Assembly (NCBI GenBank): GCA_034722175.1 | Contig: JAYENR010000229.1 | Location: 1 to 5,404 of the forward strand | Direction of reading: 5' to 3' | Source: Thiomicrorhabdus sp034722175 | GTDB lineage: Bacteria > Pseudomonadota > Gammaproteobacteria > Thiomicrospirales > Thiomicrospiraceae | DNA: 5,404 bases | Part shown: one piece after another, positions 1 to 5,404 of the stretch | Numbering within the stretch: the first letter of the stretch is position 1 | Layout: the number at the start of each line of letters is the position of its first letter | The notes under the pieces: generated by a model | What the model was told of the DNA's origin: nothing | Databases searched by the model: none | Seen by the model: the letters and a program-made list of their open reading frames with translations, nothing else | Translations under genes and position numbers: made by a program

Positions 1-398
1 TCTTCTTTTCATTGATGTCGATCGGTTATGCATTTTACGACTATTTCCTCCAGTTTGTTACTCCGAGTATCTATACTTTAGAGAGTGTCTTTAAACCGAT
101 TGTTGCCTTAACTTTGGGATTAGCTATTTTTGATCTTGCTAAAACTTTATTGGAACGAGAAGTGTTTTTTAAAGCTTATTCTGATAAACAAAATGAATCC
201 CGTCTTCTTTCCAAGTTCTTAACTGCCATTATTATCGCTTTGTCTATTGAAGCCTTAATGGTGGTGTTTAAAACTGCATTACACGATCCGAGTCAGATGT
301 TGTATGCGTTGTACCTGATTATTGGTGTGACCTTAATTATTTTATCCTTAGCAATCTATAGCAAAATTGTCATACAAGACAGTGAAGTGAGTCGTTAG
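1..398 (+). CDS. Small polytopic membrane protein of unknown function, 3' part (5' end outside window)
   Basis: The frame is open to the left edge (first full codon at position 3) and ends with TAG at 396-398. The TTG at 12 and ATG at 15 have no ribosome binding site before them, so the true start is probably upstream. Numbering from the codon at 12, three hydrophobic segments are visible, at about residues 26-47, 69-86 and 97-118, joined by a charged loop (about 48-68) containing LEREVFF and DKQNESR. The segments carry embedded polar residues (FDLAK, SIEALMVVFK), which suggests a conserved function rather than a plain anchor. I do not recognise an enzymatic domain. From memory, similar proteins are sometimes labelled 'general glycosylation pathway protein', a name without firm basis. 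It lies 30 bases before the phosphatase gene, so it is probably co-transcribed with the glucosylglycerate genes and could act in transport, sensing or membrane association of that pathway. That role is inferred only from position. Confidence 0.8.
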   Translation, partial: FFSLMSIGYAFYDYFLQFVTPSIYTLESVFKPIVALTLGLAIFDLAKTLLEREVFFKAYSDKQNESRLLSKFLTAIIIALSIEALMVVFKTALHDPSQMLYALYLIIGVTLIILSLAIYSKIVIQDSEVSR

Positions 399-428
399 TA
401 TGAATCTGAATACTAAAGAGAGTACTAA

Positions 429-1199
429 ATGAATAACTACACCATTTTTAGTGATTTAGATGGCACCTTGCTGAATCATCATACTTACGCTTATGAAGCC
501 GTACTGCCTCTGTTGACTCAGTTAGCTGACAGAAACATTCCGGTCATTTTAAATTCCAGTAAAACATTATCAGAGTTAGAGGTCTGGAAACAACGTTTAA
601 GTCTGAAAACACCTATGATTGCTGAAAATGGTGGTGTGATCCGTTATGACGATGGAGAAACCATGCATACCAAGCTAATTGGAAAACCTTACAGTGAAAT
701 TAGAAGTTTTATTAAGCATTTAAGAAAGTTTAATGGTTGGCAGTTTGAAGGTTTTGGTGACTGGACGGTTGCAGAAGTGATGAACCATACCCAGTTAAAG
801 ATTAATGATGCGGTTCATGCTAAAGAGCGAGAGGTGTCCGAACCGATTTTATGGAATGATTCTGAAGAGAGTCTAGCACGTTTCAAAAACGCCTTGTCTG
901 CCGAAGGTCTGACTTTAAAAAAAGGCGGTCGTTTTTATCATGTGATGGCGCTGCACGATAAAGCCGATGCGATGCAGTTTTTAGAAGGCAATAAAGCATT
1001 TGGTTGTGGACAAGCTTGTACCACTATTGCGTTAGGAGATGGGGGTAATGATCTAGCCATGCTGGAATACGCGGATATTGCTGTGGTAATGCCACCGGCT
1101 AATGGAGCGCCTTTGCAAGTAGAAAGTGCGATCTATTCAAAGTTAGAAGCACCCCAAGGTTGGGTTGAGTCGATTGAGTCAATTTTAAAATTAAGATGA
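429..1199 (+). CDS. gpgP: HAD-family glucosyl/mannosyl-3-phosphoglycerate phosphatase
   Basis: This cytoplasmic phosphatase should hydrolyse glucosyl-3-phosphoglycerate (or the mannosyl analogue) to glucosylglycerate and phosphate, the second step of solute synthesis. The 256 residues show the HAD motifs in order: DLDGTLL at 9-15 with nucleophile D9 and acid/base D11; SSKT at 43-46 (motif II); the Lys of motif III, likely K178 in HDKADAM; and GDGGND at 203-208 (motif IV, acidic D204 and D208). ENGG at 66-69 and the cap segment around 131-142 (AKEREVSEPILW) plus KKGGRFYHV at 164-172 are typical of the MPGP branch related to E. coli YedP. Length is normal for the family. The ATG at 429 follows a weak purine-rich site (AAAGAG, 415-420). 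The gene directly precedes the synthase gene, which supports glucosyl-3-phosphoglycerate as physiological substrate. Enzymes of this family often accept both sugars, so the sugar is assigned from context. Motif IV has GG where SP is common. Confidence 0.9.
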   Translation: MNNYTIFSDLDGTLLNHHTYAYEAVLPLLTQLADRNIPVILNSSKTLSELEVWKQRLSLKTPMIAENGGVIRYDDGETMHTKLIGKPYSEIRSFIKHLRKFNGWQFEGFGDWTVAEVMNHTQLKINDAVHAKEREVSEPILWNDSEESLARFKNALSAEGLTLKKGGRFYHVMALHDKADAMQFLEGNKAFGCGQACTTIALGDGGNDLAMLEYADIAVVMPPANGAPLQVESAIYSKLEAPQGWVESIESILKLR

Positions 1200-1242
1200 A
1201 TCAGAAAGCCAGCCAATGAAGGTCGGCAATTAGGAGTCAAAA

Positions 1243-2454
1243 ATGAGCGATTTTTTTCAAAATGGAACGGTAACCACTTTTCATAATATTACCGACCGCC
1301 CAGTCGAAGAGCTGGAAAAGGAGCTGTGTGAATTCAGTAAGAAAAAACCGCTGGGGTTAATTTTACCTTCGTTATTCAGTGAGCTAGAAGGGGAGGCACT
1401 GGCTAATATTGTCGAAGAGTTAAAAGATGTTCCTTATCTGTCCGAAATTGTCATTGGATTGGATAAAGCCAGTGCAGAGCAGTTTGAATATGCCAAACAA
1501 TATTTCTCTGGCTTGCCACAGAATTTTAAAATTGTCTGGAATGATGGGCCGCGTATGCAAGCTATTACCGAGAAGTTACGCGCTAAAGATTTAGCGCCTA
1601 AAGAGCGCGGTAAAGGCAGTAATGTTTGGAACTGTTATGGTTATGTTTTAGCATCACAAAAAGCTGAAGTTGTTGCGCTGCACGACTGTGATGTCGTGAC
1701 TTATGATCGAAGTTTATTGGCACGTCTAATTTACCCAGTTGCTCATCCAACCTTTAACTTTGTCTTCTCTAAAGGCTACTACCCGCGTTATGCCGATGGC
1801 AAACTAAACGGTCGCGCCTCCCGCCTACTGGTAACCCCGCTGTTAAGAGCGTTTAAAGGTGTGTTGGGTGAAGATGATCTCTTGTCCTATTTAGATAGCT
1901 TTCGTTATCCGTTAGCCGGTGAATTTGCAATGGATGTGGATTGTTTGAAAGAGATTAGAATTCCGTCTGACTGGGGACTTGAGATTGGGGTGATGTCTGA
2001 AGTCTTGCGTAACTACTCAAATCGCAGTGTTTGCCAGGTGGATATTGCCGATGTATACGACCACAAACATCAAGACGTGTCGTTTGAAGATAAGCAGACA
2101 GGCCTGTCGAGAATGAGTCGCGATATTGCCAAGTCGCTATATCGTAAGTTAGCCGTTCGAGGACACCAGTTTTCCAACAGTACCTTAAGAACGCTAAGAG
2201 CCAAATACTACCGTACTGCCTTAGATCAATTGGAGTCTTACGCATTTGATGCGGAAATGAATGGTTTGCATCTTGATCTTCACTCAGAAGAGCAAGTGAT
2301 TGAGCTGTTTGCTGAAAACATTGTGCAAGCAGGCCGGGAGTTTATTGACGGCCCAGTTGAGGTGCCATTTATGCCTAACTGGAACCGAGTGACCAGTGCT
2401 TGTCCAAATATTTTAGAAGAGATTAAACAGGCTGTTGAGTTGGATAACCAGTAG
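1243..2454 (+). CDS. gpgS: Glucosyl-3-phosphoglycerate synthase (GT81)
   Basis: This retaining glycosyltransferase should transfer glucose from an NDP-glucose donor to D-3-phosphoglycerate, giving glucosyl-3-phosphoglycerate, the committed step of glucosylglycerate synthesis in the cytoplasm. The 403 residues fit the family. An N-terminal GT-A fold is visible: ILPSLFSELE (40-49) begins the nucleotide-binding region, GKGSNVWN is at 123-130, and the metal-binding DxD motif is DCD at 148-150 within ALHDCDVV. Further family signatures are GYYPR (178-182), NGRASRLLVTPLL (189-201), YPLAGEFAM (222-230), DWGLEIG (243-249) and YDHKHQ (272-277), the last probably supplying the metal/substrate histidines. 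A helical C-terminal part (about 280-403) follows, as in known GpgS. The start is supported by AGGAG at 1232-1236, six bases before the ATG. The gene lies 43 bases after the phosphatase and 65 bases before the phosphorylase. Glucose rather than mannose is chosen because the sequence resembles GT81, not the GT55 or GT78 mannosyl enzymes. Confidence 0.93.
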   Translation: MSDFFQNGTVTTFHNITDRPVEELEKELCEFSKKKPLGLILPSLFSELEGEALANIVEELKDVPYLSEIVIGLDKASAEQFEYAKQYFSGLPQNFKIVWNDGPRMQAITEKLRAKDLAPKERGKGSNVWNCYGYVLASQKAEVVALHDCDVVTYDRSLLARLIYPVAHPTFNFVFSKGYYPRYADGKLNGRASRLLVTPLLRAFKGVLGEDDLLSYLDSFRYPLAGEFAMDVDCLKEIRIPSDWGLEIGVMSEVLRNYSNRSVCQVDIADVYDHKHQDVSFEDKQTGLSRMSRDIAKSLYRKLAVRGHQFSNSTLRTLRAKYYRTALDQLESYAFDAEMNGLHLDLHSEEQVIELFAENIVQAGREFIDGPVEVPFMPNWNRVTSACPNILEEIKQAVELDNQ

Positions 2455-2519
2455 TCATATGGTTTTGTATTCTTAGGATCAGATAAGCGTACGACAGAGA
2501 AGTTTGAAAAGGAAAAAAG

Positions 2520-4292
2520 ATGAGCCAATTATTATTAGATCGTATTCAAAAACGTTTAACAGGTTTGTATCCAGCTACGGATGCTGAGCAAGCCTTTGAA
2601 CAGATACAAAGTCTGTTAGAGGCGTATCAGCCTAAAAATGAAACGATCTCAGAAAACCGTTGGACTCATGAAGATGTCATGTTGATAACCTATGGGGATA
2701 CCTTTCGTAAAGAGGGGGAAGCCCCTTTAAAGACTTTGCAGACATTTCTGAAAACCCATATTAAACAATCGATTAACAATGTGCATATATTGCCGTTTTT
2801 TCCATATAGTTCAGATGATGGCTTCTCGGTCATTGATTACACTATGGTGAACCCAGATTTAGGGGGCTGGAGCCATATTGAAGAGTTAGAAAAAGAGTAT
2901 GACTTGATGTTTGATTTGGTGGTAAACCATATCTCTCGTGAGAGCCTTTGGTTCACCGACTATAAAGCCAATAATCCTCCTTACAATGAGTTTTTTGTAG
3001 AAATGGAAGGTTCAGAAGATGTCTCTCAGGTGACTCGTCCACGAAATACTCCTTTATTGGTTCCTGCTTACACACATCGTGGTCGAAAAATGGTGTGGGC
3101 AACGTTTAGTGCTGATCAAATAGATCTTAACTTTAAGAATCACCAAGTTTTAGTGAAGATGGTGGAGGTCTTGTTGTTATACCTCCAAAAAGGTTCTCGA
3201 ATTATTCGTTTAGATGCGATTGCATATTTATGGAAAGAGTTGGGTAGTAATTGCATTCATTTACCGCAAACCCATGAAGTTGTGAAGTTAATGCGTGACA
3301 TTATGGCTGTGGTGAAACCGCATAGTATTTTGTTAACGGAAACCAATGTTCCTCATCTTGAAAATCTCTCTTACTTTGGTGAGCAAGATGAAGCGCATAT
3401 GGTATATCAGTTTGCTTTAGCGCCATTGGTTTTACACGCTTTGCATCGGGGGGATGGGAGTTATTTAACCAAATGGGCGTTAGATTTAGCTCCTCCGCCC
3501 GAAGGGTGTAGCTTTTTAAACTTTACTGCATCTCATGATGGAATTGGAGTGCGTCCCATTGAAGGTATTTTGCCTAAACGTGAAGTGGATGATCTGATTA
3601 ATGGTATGCACCGTTTAGGAGGTTTTATTACGACTAAAACCAATTCGGATGGCAGTGAAAGCCCTTATGAAATCAATATTGCCTTATTCAGTGCGTTCCG
3701 TGAAACTCACTGTTCAAATGGGCCTGATCAGTGGCAAGTTGACCGCTTTATCTGTTCACAAAACATCATGATGACGTTGCAGGGGATTCCGGCTTTTTAT
3801 ATTCACAGTTTGATTGCAACGCCAAATGATCGTGATGGTGTTGAACACACGGGGCGTACGCGCTCCATAAACCGCAAGAGTTGGGATTATGACTACTTGC
3901 AAGCTCTAATTGATAGTGGTCGAACTTCGAACGCTGAAGTGTTGAAGCGTTTAACCAATATTTTACAGCGTCGCAAAAAGCACAAAGCGTTCCATCCAGA
4001 TACACCGCAAACTGTTTTGGATTTAGGTTCTGATTTTTTTGCCTTGTGGCGTGATGGTTCAGATTTACGATTCCCGCTTTTGGCTATTCACAACCTGACC
4101 TCAGAAATTAAGTTGTTAGACCTTTCAAAAATTGAAGGGTTAGACCGCCACTCTTATTGGGTGAACTTATTGGATAACGGTGGCGTGTCCGCGTCAGAGC
4201 AAAAATATGTGTTACAGCCTTATCAGTCGGTGTGGTTAATGCCAGAAACGGTTGATGATGTATCGGCTTTGTGGGCTCCTTTAACTGACTAA
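2520..4292 (+). CDS. GH13_18 sugar phosphorylase, probably glucosylglycerate phosphorylase
   Basis: This is a 590-residue (beta/alpha)8 enzyme of the sucrose phosphorylase subfamily, GH13_18. Conserved regions are FDLVVNH (131-137), RLDAIAYLWKELG starting at R230 with nucleophile D232, TETNVPH with acid/base E274, and ASHDGIGVRP with transition-state stabiliser D340. A small C-terminal beta domain follows (about 510-590). Sucrose phosphorylases usually read THDGIGVVD after the stabiliser Asp. The RP at 345-346 here resembles, from memory, glucosylglycerate phosphorylases such as E. coli YcjM and the Meiothermus enzyme. The expected reaction is glucosylglycerate plus phosphate to glucose 1-phosphate plus glycerate, a reversible double-displacement phosphorolysis in the cytoplasm. 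Its place after gpgP and gpgS supports this substrate. The start is supported by AAGGA at 2509-2513. Sucrose or another glucoside remains possible as substrate; the phosphorylase class itself is secure. Confidence 0.88.
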   Translation: MSQLLLDRIQKRLTGLYPATDAEQAFEQIQSLLEAYQPKNETISENRWTHEDVMLITYGDTFRKEGEAPLKTLQTFLKTHIKQSINNVHILPFFPYSSDDGFSVIDYTMVNPDLGGWSHIEELEKEYDLMFDLVVNHISRESLWFTDYKANNPPYNEFFVEMEGSEDVSQVTRPRNTPLLVPAYTHRGRKMVWATFSADQIDLNFKNHQVLVKMVEVLLLYLQKGSRIIRLDAIAYLWKELGSNCIHLPQTHEVVKLMRDIMAVVKPHSILLTETNVPHLENLSYFGEQDEAHMVYQFALAPLVLHALHRGDGSYLTKWALDLAPPPEGCSFLNFTASHDGIGVRPIEGILPKREVDDLINGMHRLGGFITTKTNSDGSESPYEINIALFSAFRETHCSNGPDQWQVDRFICSQNIMMTLQGIPAFYIHSLIATPNDRDGVEHTGRTRSINRKSWDYDYLQALIDSGRTSNAEVLKRLTNILQRRKKHKAFHPDTPQTVLDLGSDFFALWRDGSDLRFPLLAIHNLTSEIKLLDLSKIEGLDRHSYWVNLLDNGGVSASEQKYVLQPYQSVWLMPETVDDVSALWAPLTD

Positions 4293-4579
4293 TATACCAA
4301 ATGGCAATTTGAGATTATTATGATTAATGTAGTTGCTAACTATTCATTAGATGGGGTTTAAAGCGGAAATCATTTCAGAAGGCGCAATCTTATCTTCTAA
4401 AGAGTAGTGTCCTGAATGTAAAGGTATGAAACTCAGACACAGTGCTTTCGCGTGTCGTATATATTGTAAAGCCGAGCAGTAAAGCGGTAATGAGGCAAGT
4501 GTTGTCAGGGGGGTTATTAATTTTAGAACTTCAGAGTTAATTTGTAAGTCTTGAAACTGAGCAGGCCTGGTTGATTTGT

Positions 4580-4603
4580 AAAAACTCAGGCGCAACTGAA
4601 TTT
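4580..4603 (-). terminator. Candidate intrinsic terminator for the minus-strand DUF6763-like gene
   Basis: Read on the minus strand, AAATTCAG pairs with CTGAGTTT around a six-base loop (TTGCGC), giving an eight-pair stem with one G-T wobble, followed by a run of five T. It lies about 120 bases beyond the stop codon of the minus-strand gene. Read on the plus strand the wobble becomes a C-A mismatch, but the hairpin is followed by TTTCTTTCT, so it could also work weakly for the convergent operon. The stem is only moderately GC-rich, hence the modest confidence. Confidence 0.35.
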
Positions 4604-4607
4604 CTTT

Positions 4608-4638
4608 CTGTGATCACACGCCTGACTTTATGTCACAG
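4608..4638. repeat. Inverted repeat CTGTGA / TCACAG, operator-like
   Basis: CTGTGA at 4608-4613 is mirrored by TCACAG at 4633-4638 with 19 bases between. The left arm is also part of a perfect ten-base palindrome TGTGATCACA at 4609-4618. The half-sites resemble CRP-type half-sites (TGTGA/TCACA), but neither spacing (0 or 19 bases between the pentamers) matches the usual six. No start codon is close downstream on either strand, so a regulatory role is not supported by position. It may be a binding site, an RNA hairpin or chance. Confidence 0.25.
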
Positions 4639-4722
4639 TGATGGGGGAAATGTTTCCATAGTGTAGCAACAAATCCAACCTACTAAGCTTTTATTATGCT
4701 TCTCTTGAGGCCTGGTAAACCT

Positions 4723-5037
4723 CTATTTTCGGTGTGGAAGTTGCGGTTCAAAATCATCTGCAGCTTCATTCCAATCAGCAGTTTGTGTATCAGTGACTTC
4801 AGTGCCGTAGTCATCAACACTACCGACATCTTCAGCGCCAGCCCAGCTCTCAGGTGCTTCGCAAAGTTCCATATCCATCTGATACCAGGTATCGAAGTCG
4901 TATTCTGACAGTGCCCCTTCAAAGTCCTGCATCTCCACGGTGCGTGCAGATTCATCTATGGCGACTACACGAAAACGCTGACCTTTATCCAAATGACAGT
5001 ACCAGTTATCTACGATCGGATCGACTTCTGTGGACAT
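4723..5037 (-). CDS. Small acidic DUF6763-like protein
   Basis: The gene encodes 104 residues beginning MSTEVDPIVDNWY and ending at a TAG (4723-4725 on the plus strand). The N-terminal half looks like a compact beta domain: DNWYCHLDKGQRFRVVAID (10-28), TVEMQDFEG (33-41), then FDTWYQMDME (48-57). The C-terminal part (about 60-98) is strongly acidic and probably flexible, with a DWNEAADDFEP tail. From memory this matches the gammaproteobacterial DUF6763 family, whose function is unknown. There is no signal peptide or membrane segment, so it is probably cytoplasmic. The ATG at 5037 is chosen because GGAG lies ten bases upstream (5048-5051), homologs start at about this point, and the longer start at 5073 overlaps the -10 box of its promoter. 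It is transcribed toward the glucosylglycerate operon and divergently from the gene at 5279. Nothing links it functionally to either. Confidence 0.8.
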   Translation of the reverse strand: MSTEVDPIVDNWYCHLDKGQRFRVVAIDESARTVEMQDFEGALSEYDFDTWYQMDMELCEAPESWAGAEDVGSVDDYGTEVTDTQTADWNEAADDFEPQLPHRK

Positions 5038-5278
5038 AATTATGTAACTCCATGTTAGTTTCTTACTAATCATAATATCGTACAGACGATTAACTTGTAA
5101 AGTTTATGCAATTGAGTGCTTTCATCGGAAGGTTTGATTTTCTGTTTCAGGGTAACTCCCCTGTTTTTATGGAAATGTGTCCTGAATAATTATCTCTGAT
5201 CTAGTATTATTTTTTAATAATCGAGAAACTTAAGTGCTTAATAATCAATAAAACAAATCACATAGGAAAGCATAATTC
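5038..5278. promoter_or_regulatory. Divergent intergenic region between the DUF6763-like and UPF0282-like genes
   Basis: This 241-base AT-rich stretch carries the promoter of the minus-strand gene at its left end and should hold the promoter of the plus-strand gene, but I could not identify a good -35/-10 pair for the latter. Near the right-hand gene are an all-AT inverted repeat ATTATT-TTTT-AATAAT (5206-5221) and a nine-base direct repeat TTAATAATC at 5214-5222 and 5238-5246, 24 bases apart. These could be binding sites or simply reflect AT-richness. The ribosome binding site AGGA of the right-hand gene is at 5264-5267. No additional gene is seen here. Confidence 0.5.
5072..5101 (-). promoter_or_regulatory. 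Sigma70-type promoter of the DUF6763-like gene
   Basis: On the minus strand, TTTACA (plus-strand 5096-5101, five of six to TTGACA) is separated by 18 bases from TATTAT (plus-strand 5072-5077, five of six to TATAAT). Transcription would start near 5065, giving a leader of roughly 28 bases that contains the GGAG ribosome binding site at 5048-5051. The arrangement is internally consistent with the start codon at 5037. Confidence 0.6.
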
Positions 5279-5404
5279 ATGACGATTGAAATCATTGGTG
5301 CAGAATCTCTGGGTGTGCGTAGCCTTTGTTGCCTGGTAACACTCCCGGATCGGCGTATTGTTATTGATCCGGGTGTCTCTTTGGGTTATATGCGACATAA
5401 ACTT
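5279..5404 (+). CDS. UPF0282 / COG2248 metallo-beta-lactamase-fold hydrolase, 5' part
   Basis: Only the first 42 codons are present; the gene runs off the right edge. The N-terminus reads MTIEIIGAESLGVRSLCCLV followed by a short turn and RIVIDPGVSLGYM. The ESLGVRS stretch and the IDPGVSLG strand-loop are characteristic, from memory, of UPF0282 proteins, a branch of the metallo-beta-lactamase fold that is common in archaea and patchy in bacteria. The first strands of the fold usually end in this IDPG element, before the HxHxDH metal-binding motif, which would lie outside the window. The start is supported by AGGAAAG at 5264-5270, eight bases before the ATG. Substrate and pathway are unknown. 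It is transcribed divergently from the DUF6763-like gene. The fold assignment is good; the metal ligands cannot be checked here. Confidence 0.75.
   Translation, partial: MTIEIIGAESLGVRSLCCLVTLPDRRIVIDPGVSLGYMRHKL

Larger units (their letters stand above)
4293..4722. other. Gene-poor region between convergent genes
   Basis: No reading frame here has both a ribosome binding site and recognisable protein content. The region lies between the 3' ends of the plus-strand glucosylglycerate operon and the minus-strand DUF6763-like gene. It contains an AT-rich short inverted repeat (TAGTT/AACTA, 4330-4342), an interrupted cysteine-bearing frame (4351-4482, see findings), a candidate minus-strand terminator (4580-4603), an inverted repeat with CTGTGA/TCACAG arms (4608-4638), and a short palindrome GGAAA-TG-TTTCC at 4646-4657. 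I found no GC-rich hairpin with a T-run immediately after the phosphorylase gene, so where the operon ends is not clear from sequence. Confidence 0.6.

Noticed and set aside
12..398. TTG at 12 or ATG at 15 as the true start of the membrane protein
   Set aside because: No ribosome binding site precedes either, and the frame is open to the left edge, so the gene more likely begins outside the window.
1955..2528. Minus-strand open frames at 1955-2245 and 2280-2528
   Set aside because: They are opposite-strand shadows of gpgS, with no recognisable protein features.
3766..4005. Minus-strand open frame inside the phosphorylase gene
   Set aside because: It is a shadow of a well-supported coding sequence with no family features.
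2520..4292. Sucrose phosphorylase as the product name
   Set aside because: The GH13_18 class fits, but the GVRP loop after D340 and the gpgS/gpgP neighbours favour glucosylglycerate; no sucrose synthesis or uptake gene is in the window.
4347..4595. Minus-strand 82-codon open frame in the convergent intergenic region
   Set aside because: No ribosome binding site, low-complexity composition without domain signals, and it crosses the candidate terminator.
4707..4722. GAGG...CCTC hairpin just after the minus-strand stop codon as a terminator
   Set aside because: The stem is only four pairs with a nine-base loop and no T-run follows on the minus strand.
4683..5039. Open frames at 4683-4955 (minus), 4696-4908 (plus) and 4854-5039 (plus)
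   Set aside because: They overlap the DUF6763-like gene in other frames and lack its family-like sequence and start signals.
4723..5073. Start of the minus-strand gene at 5073 (12 extra residues)
   Set aside because: That codon overlaps the -10 box, lacks a good ribosome binding site, and the added residues do not resemble the family N-terminus.
4407..5187. Eleven-base repeat GTGTCCTGAAT at 4407-4417 and 5177-5187
   Set aside because: A few exact 11-base matches are expected by chance in a window of this size, and the flanks do not match.

Overview
The window looks like part of the chromosome of a moderately AT-rich gammaproteobacterium. It is probably a marine or halotolerant member of the Thiotrichales-like lineages, such as Thiomicrospira/Thiomicrorhabdus or Methylophaga relatives. 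This placement is inferred from the gene families and overall base composition, and no taxonomic marker gene is present.

Positions 1 to 4292 hold four co-directional plus-strand genes with gaps of 30, 43 and 65 bases, most likely one operon. In order they are: the 3' part of a small polytopic membrane protein of unknown function (cut by the left edge), a HAD-family mannosyl/glucosyl-3-phosphoglycerate phosphatase (GpgP/MpgP type), a GT81 glucosyl-3-phosphoglycerate synthase (GpgS), and a GH13 subfamily 18 sugar phosphorylase whose motifs fit glucosylglycerate phosphorylase better than sucrose phosphorylase. Together the enzymes would join NDP-glucose to 3-phosphoglycerate, remove the phosphate to give the compatible solute glucosylglycerate, and split glucosylglycerate with phosphate back to glucose 1-phosphate and glycerate. 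The operon therefore encodes both making and breaking of an osmolyte, next to an uncharacterised membrane protein.

Positions 4293 to 4722 (about 430 bases) hold no convincing gene. They lie between convergent genes and contain a plausible terminator hairpin at 4580-4603 oriented for the minus-strand gene, an operator-like inverted repeat at 4608-4638, and a short cysteine-bearing reading frame interrupted by a stop that may be a relic or chance.

Positions 4723 to 5037 (minus strand) encode a 104-residue acidic protein resembling the DUF6763 family. It has a clear sigma70-type promoter at 5072-5101 that also fixes its start codon. The 241-base divergent region 5038-5278 separates it from a plus-strand gene starting at 5279 and cut by the right edge, whose N-terminus matches the UPF0282 / COG2248 metallo-beta-lactamase-fold proteins.

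Nothing in the window is a mobile element, CRISPR array, rRNA or tRNA. The most interesting part is the glucosylglycerate operon and its unknown membrane partner.
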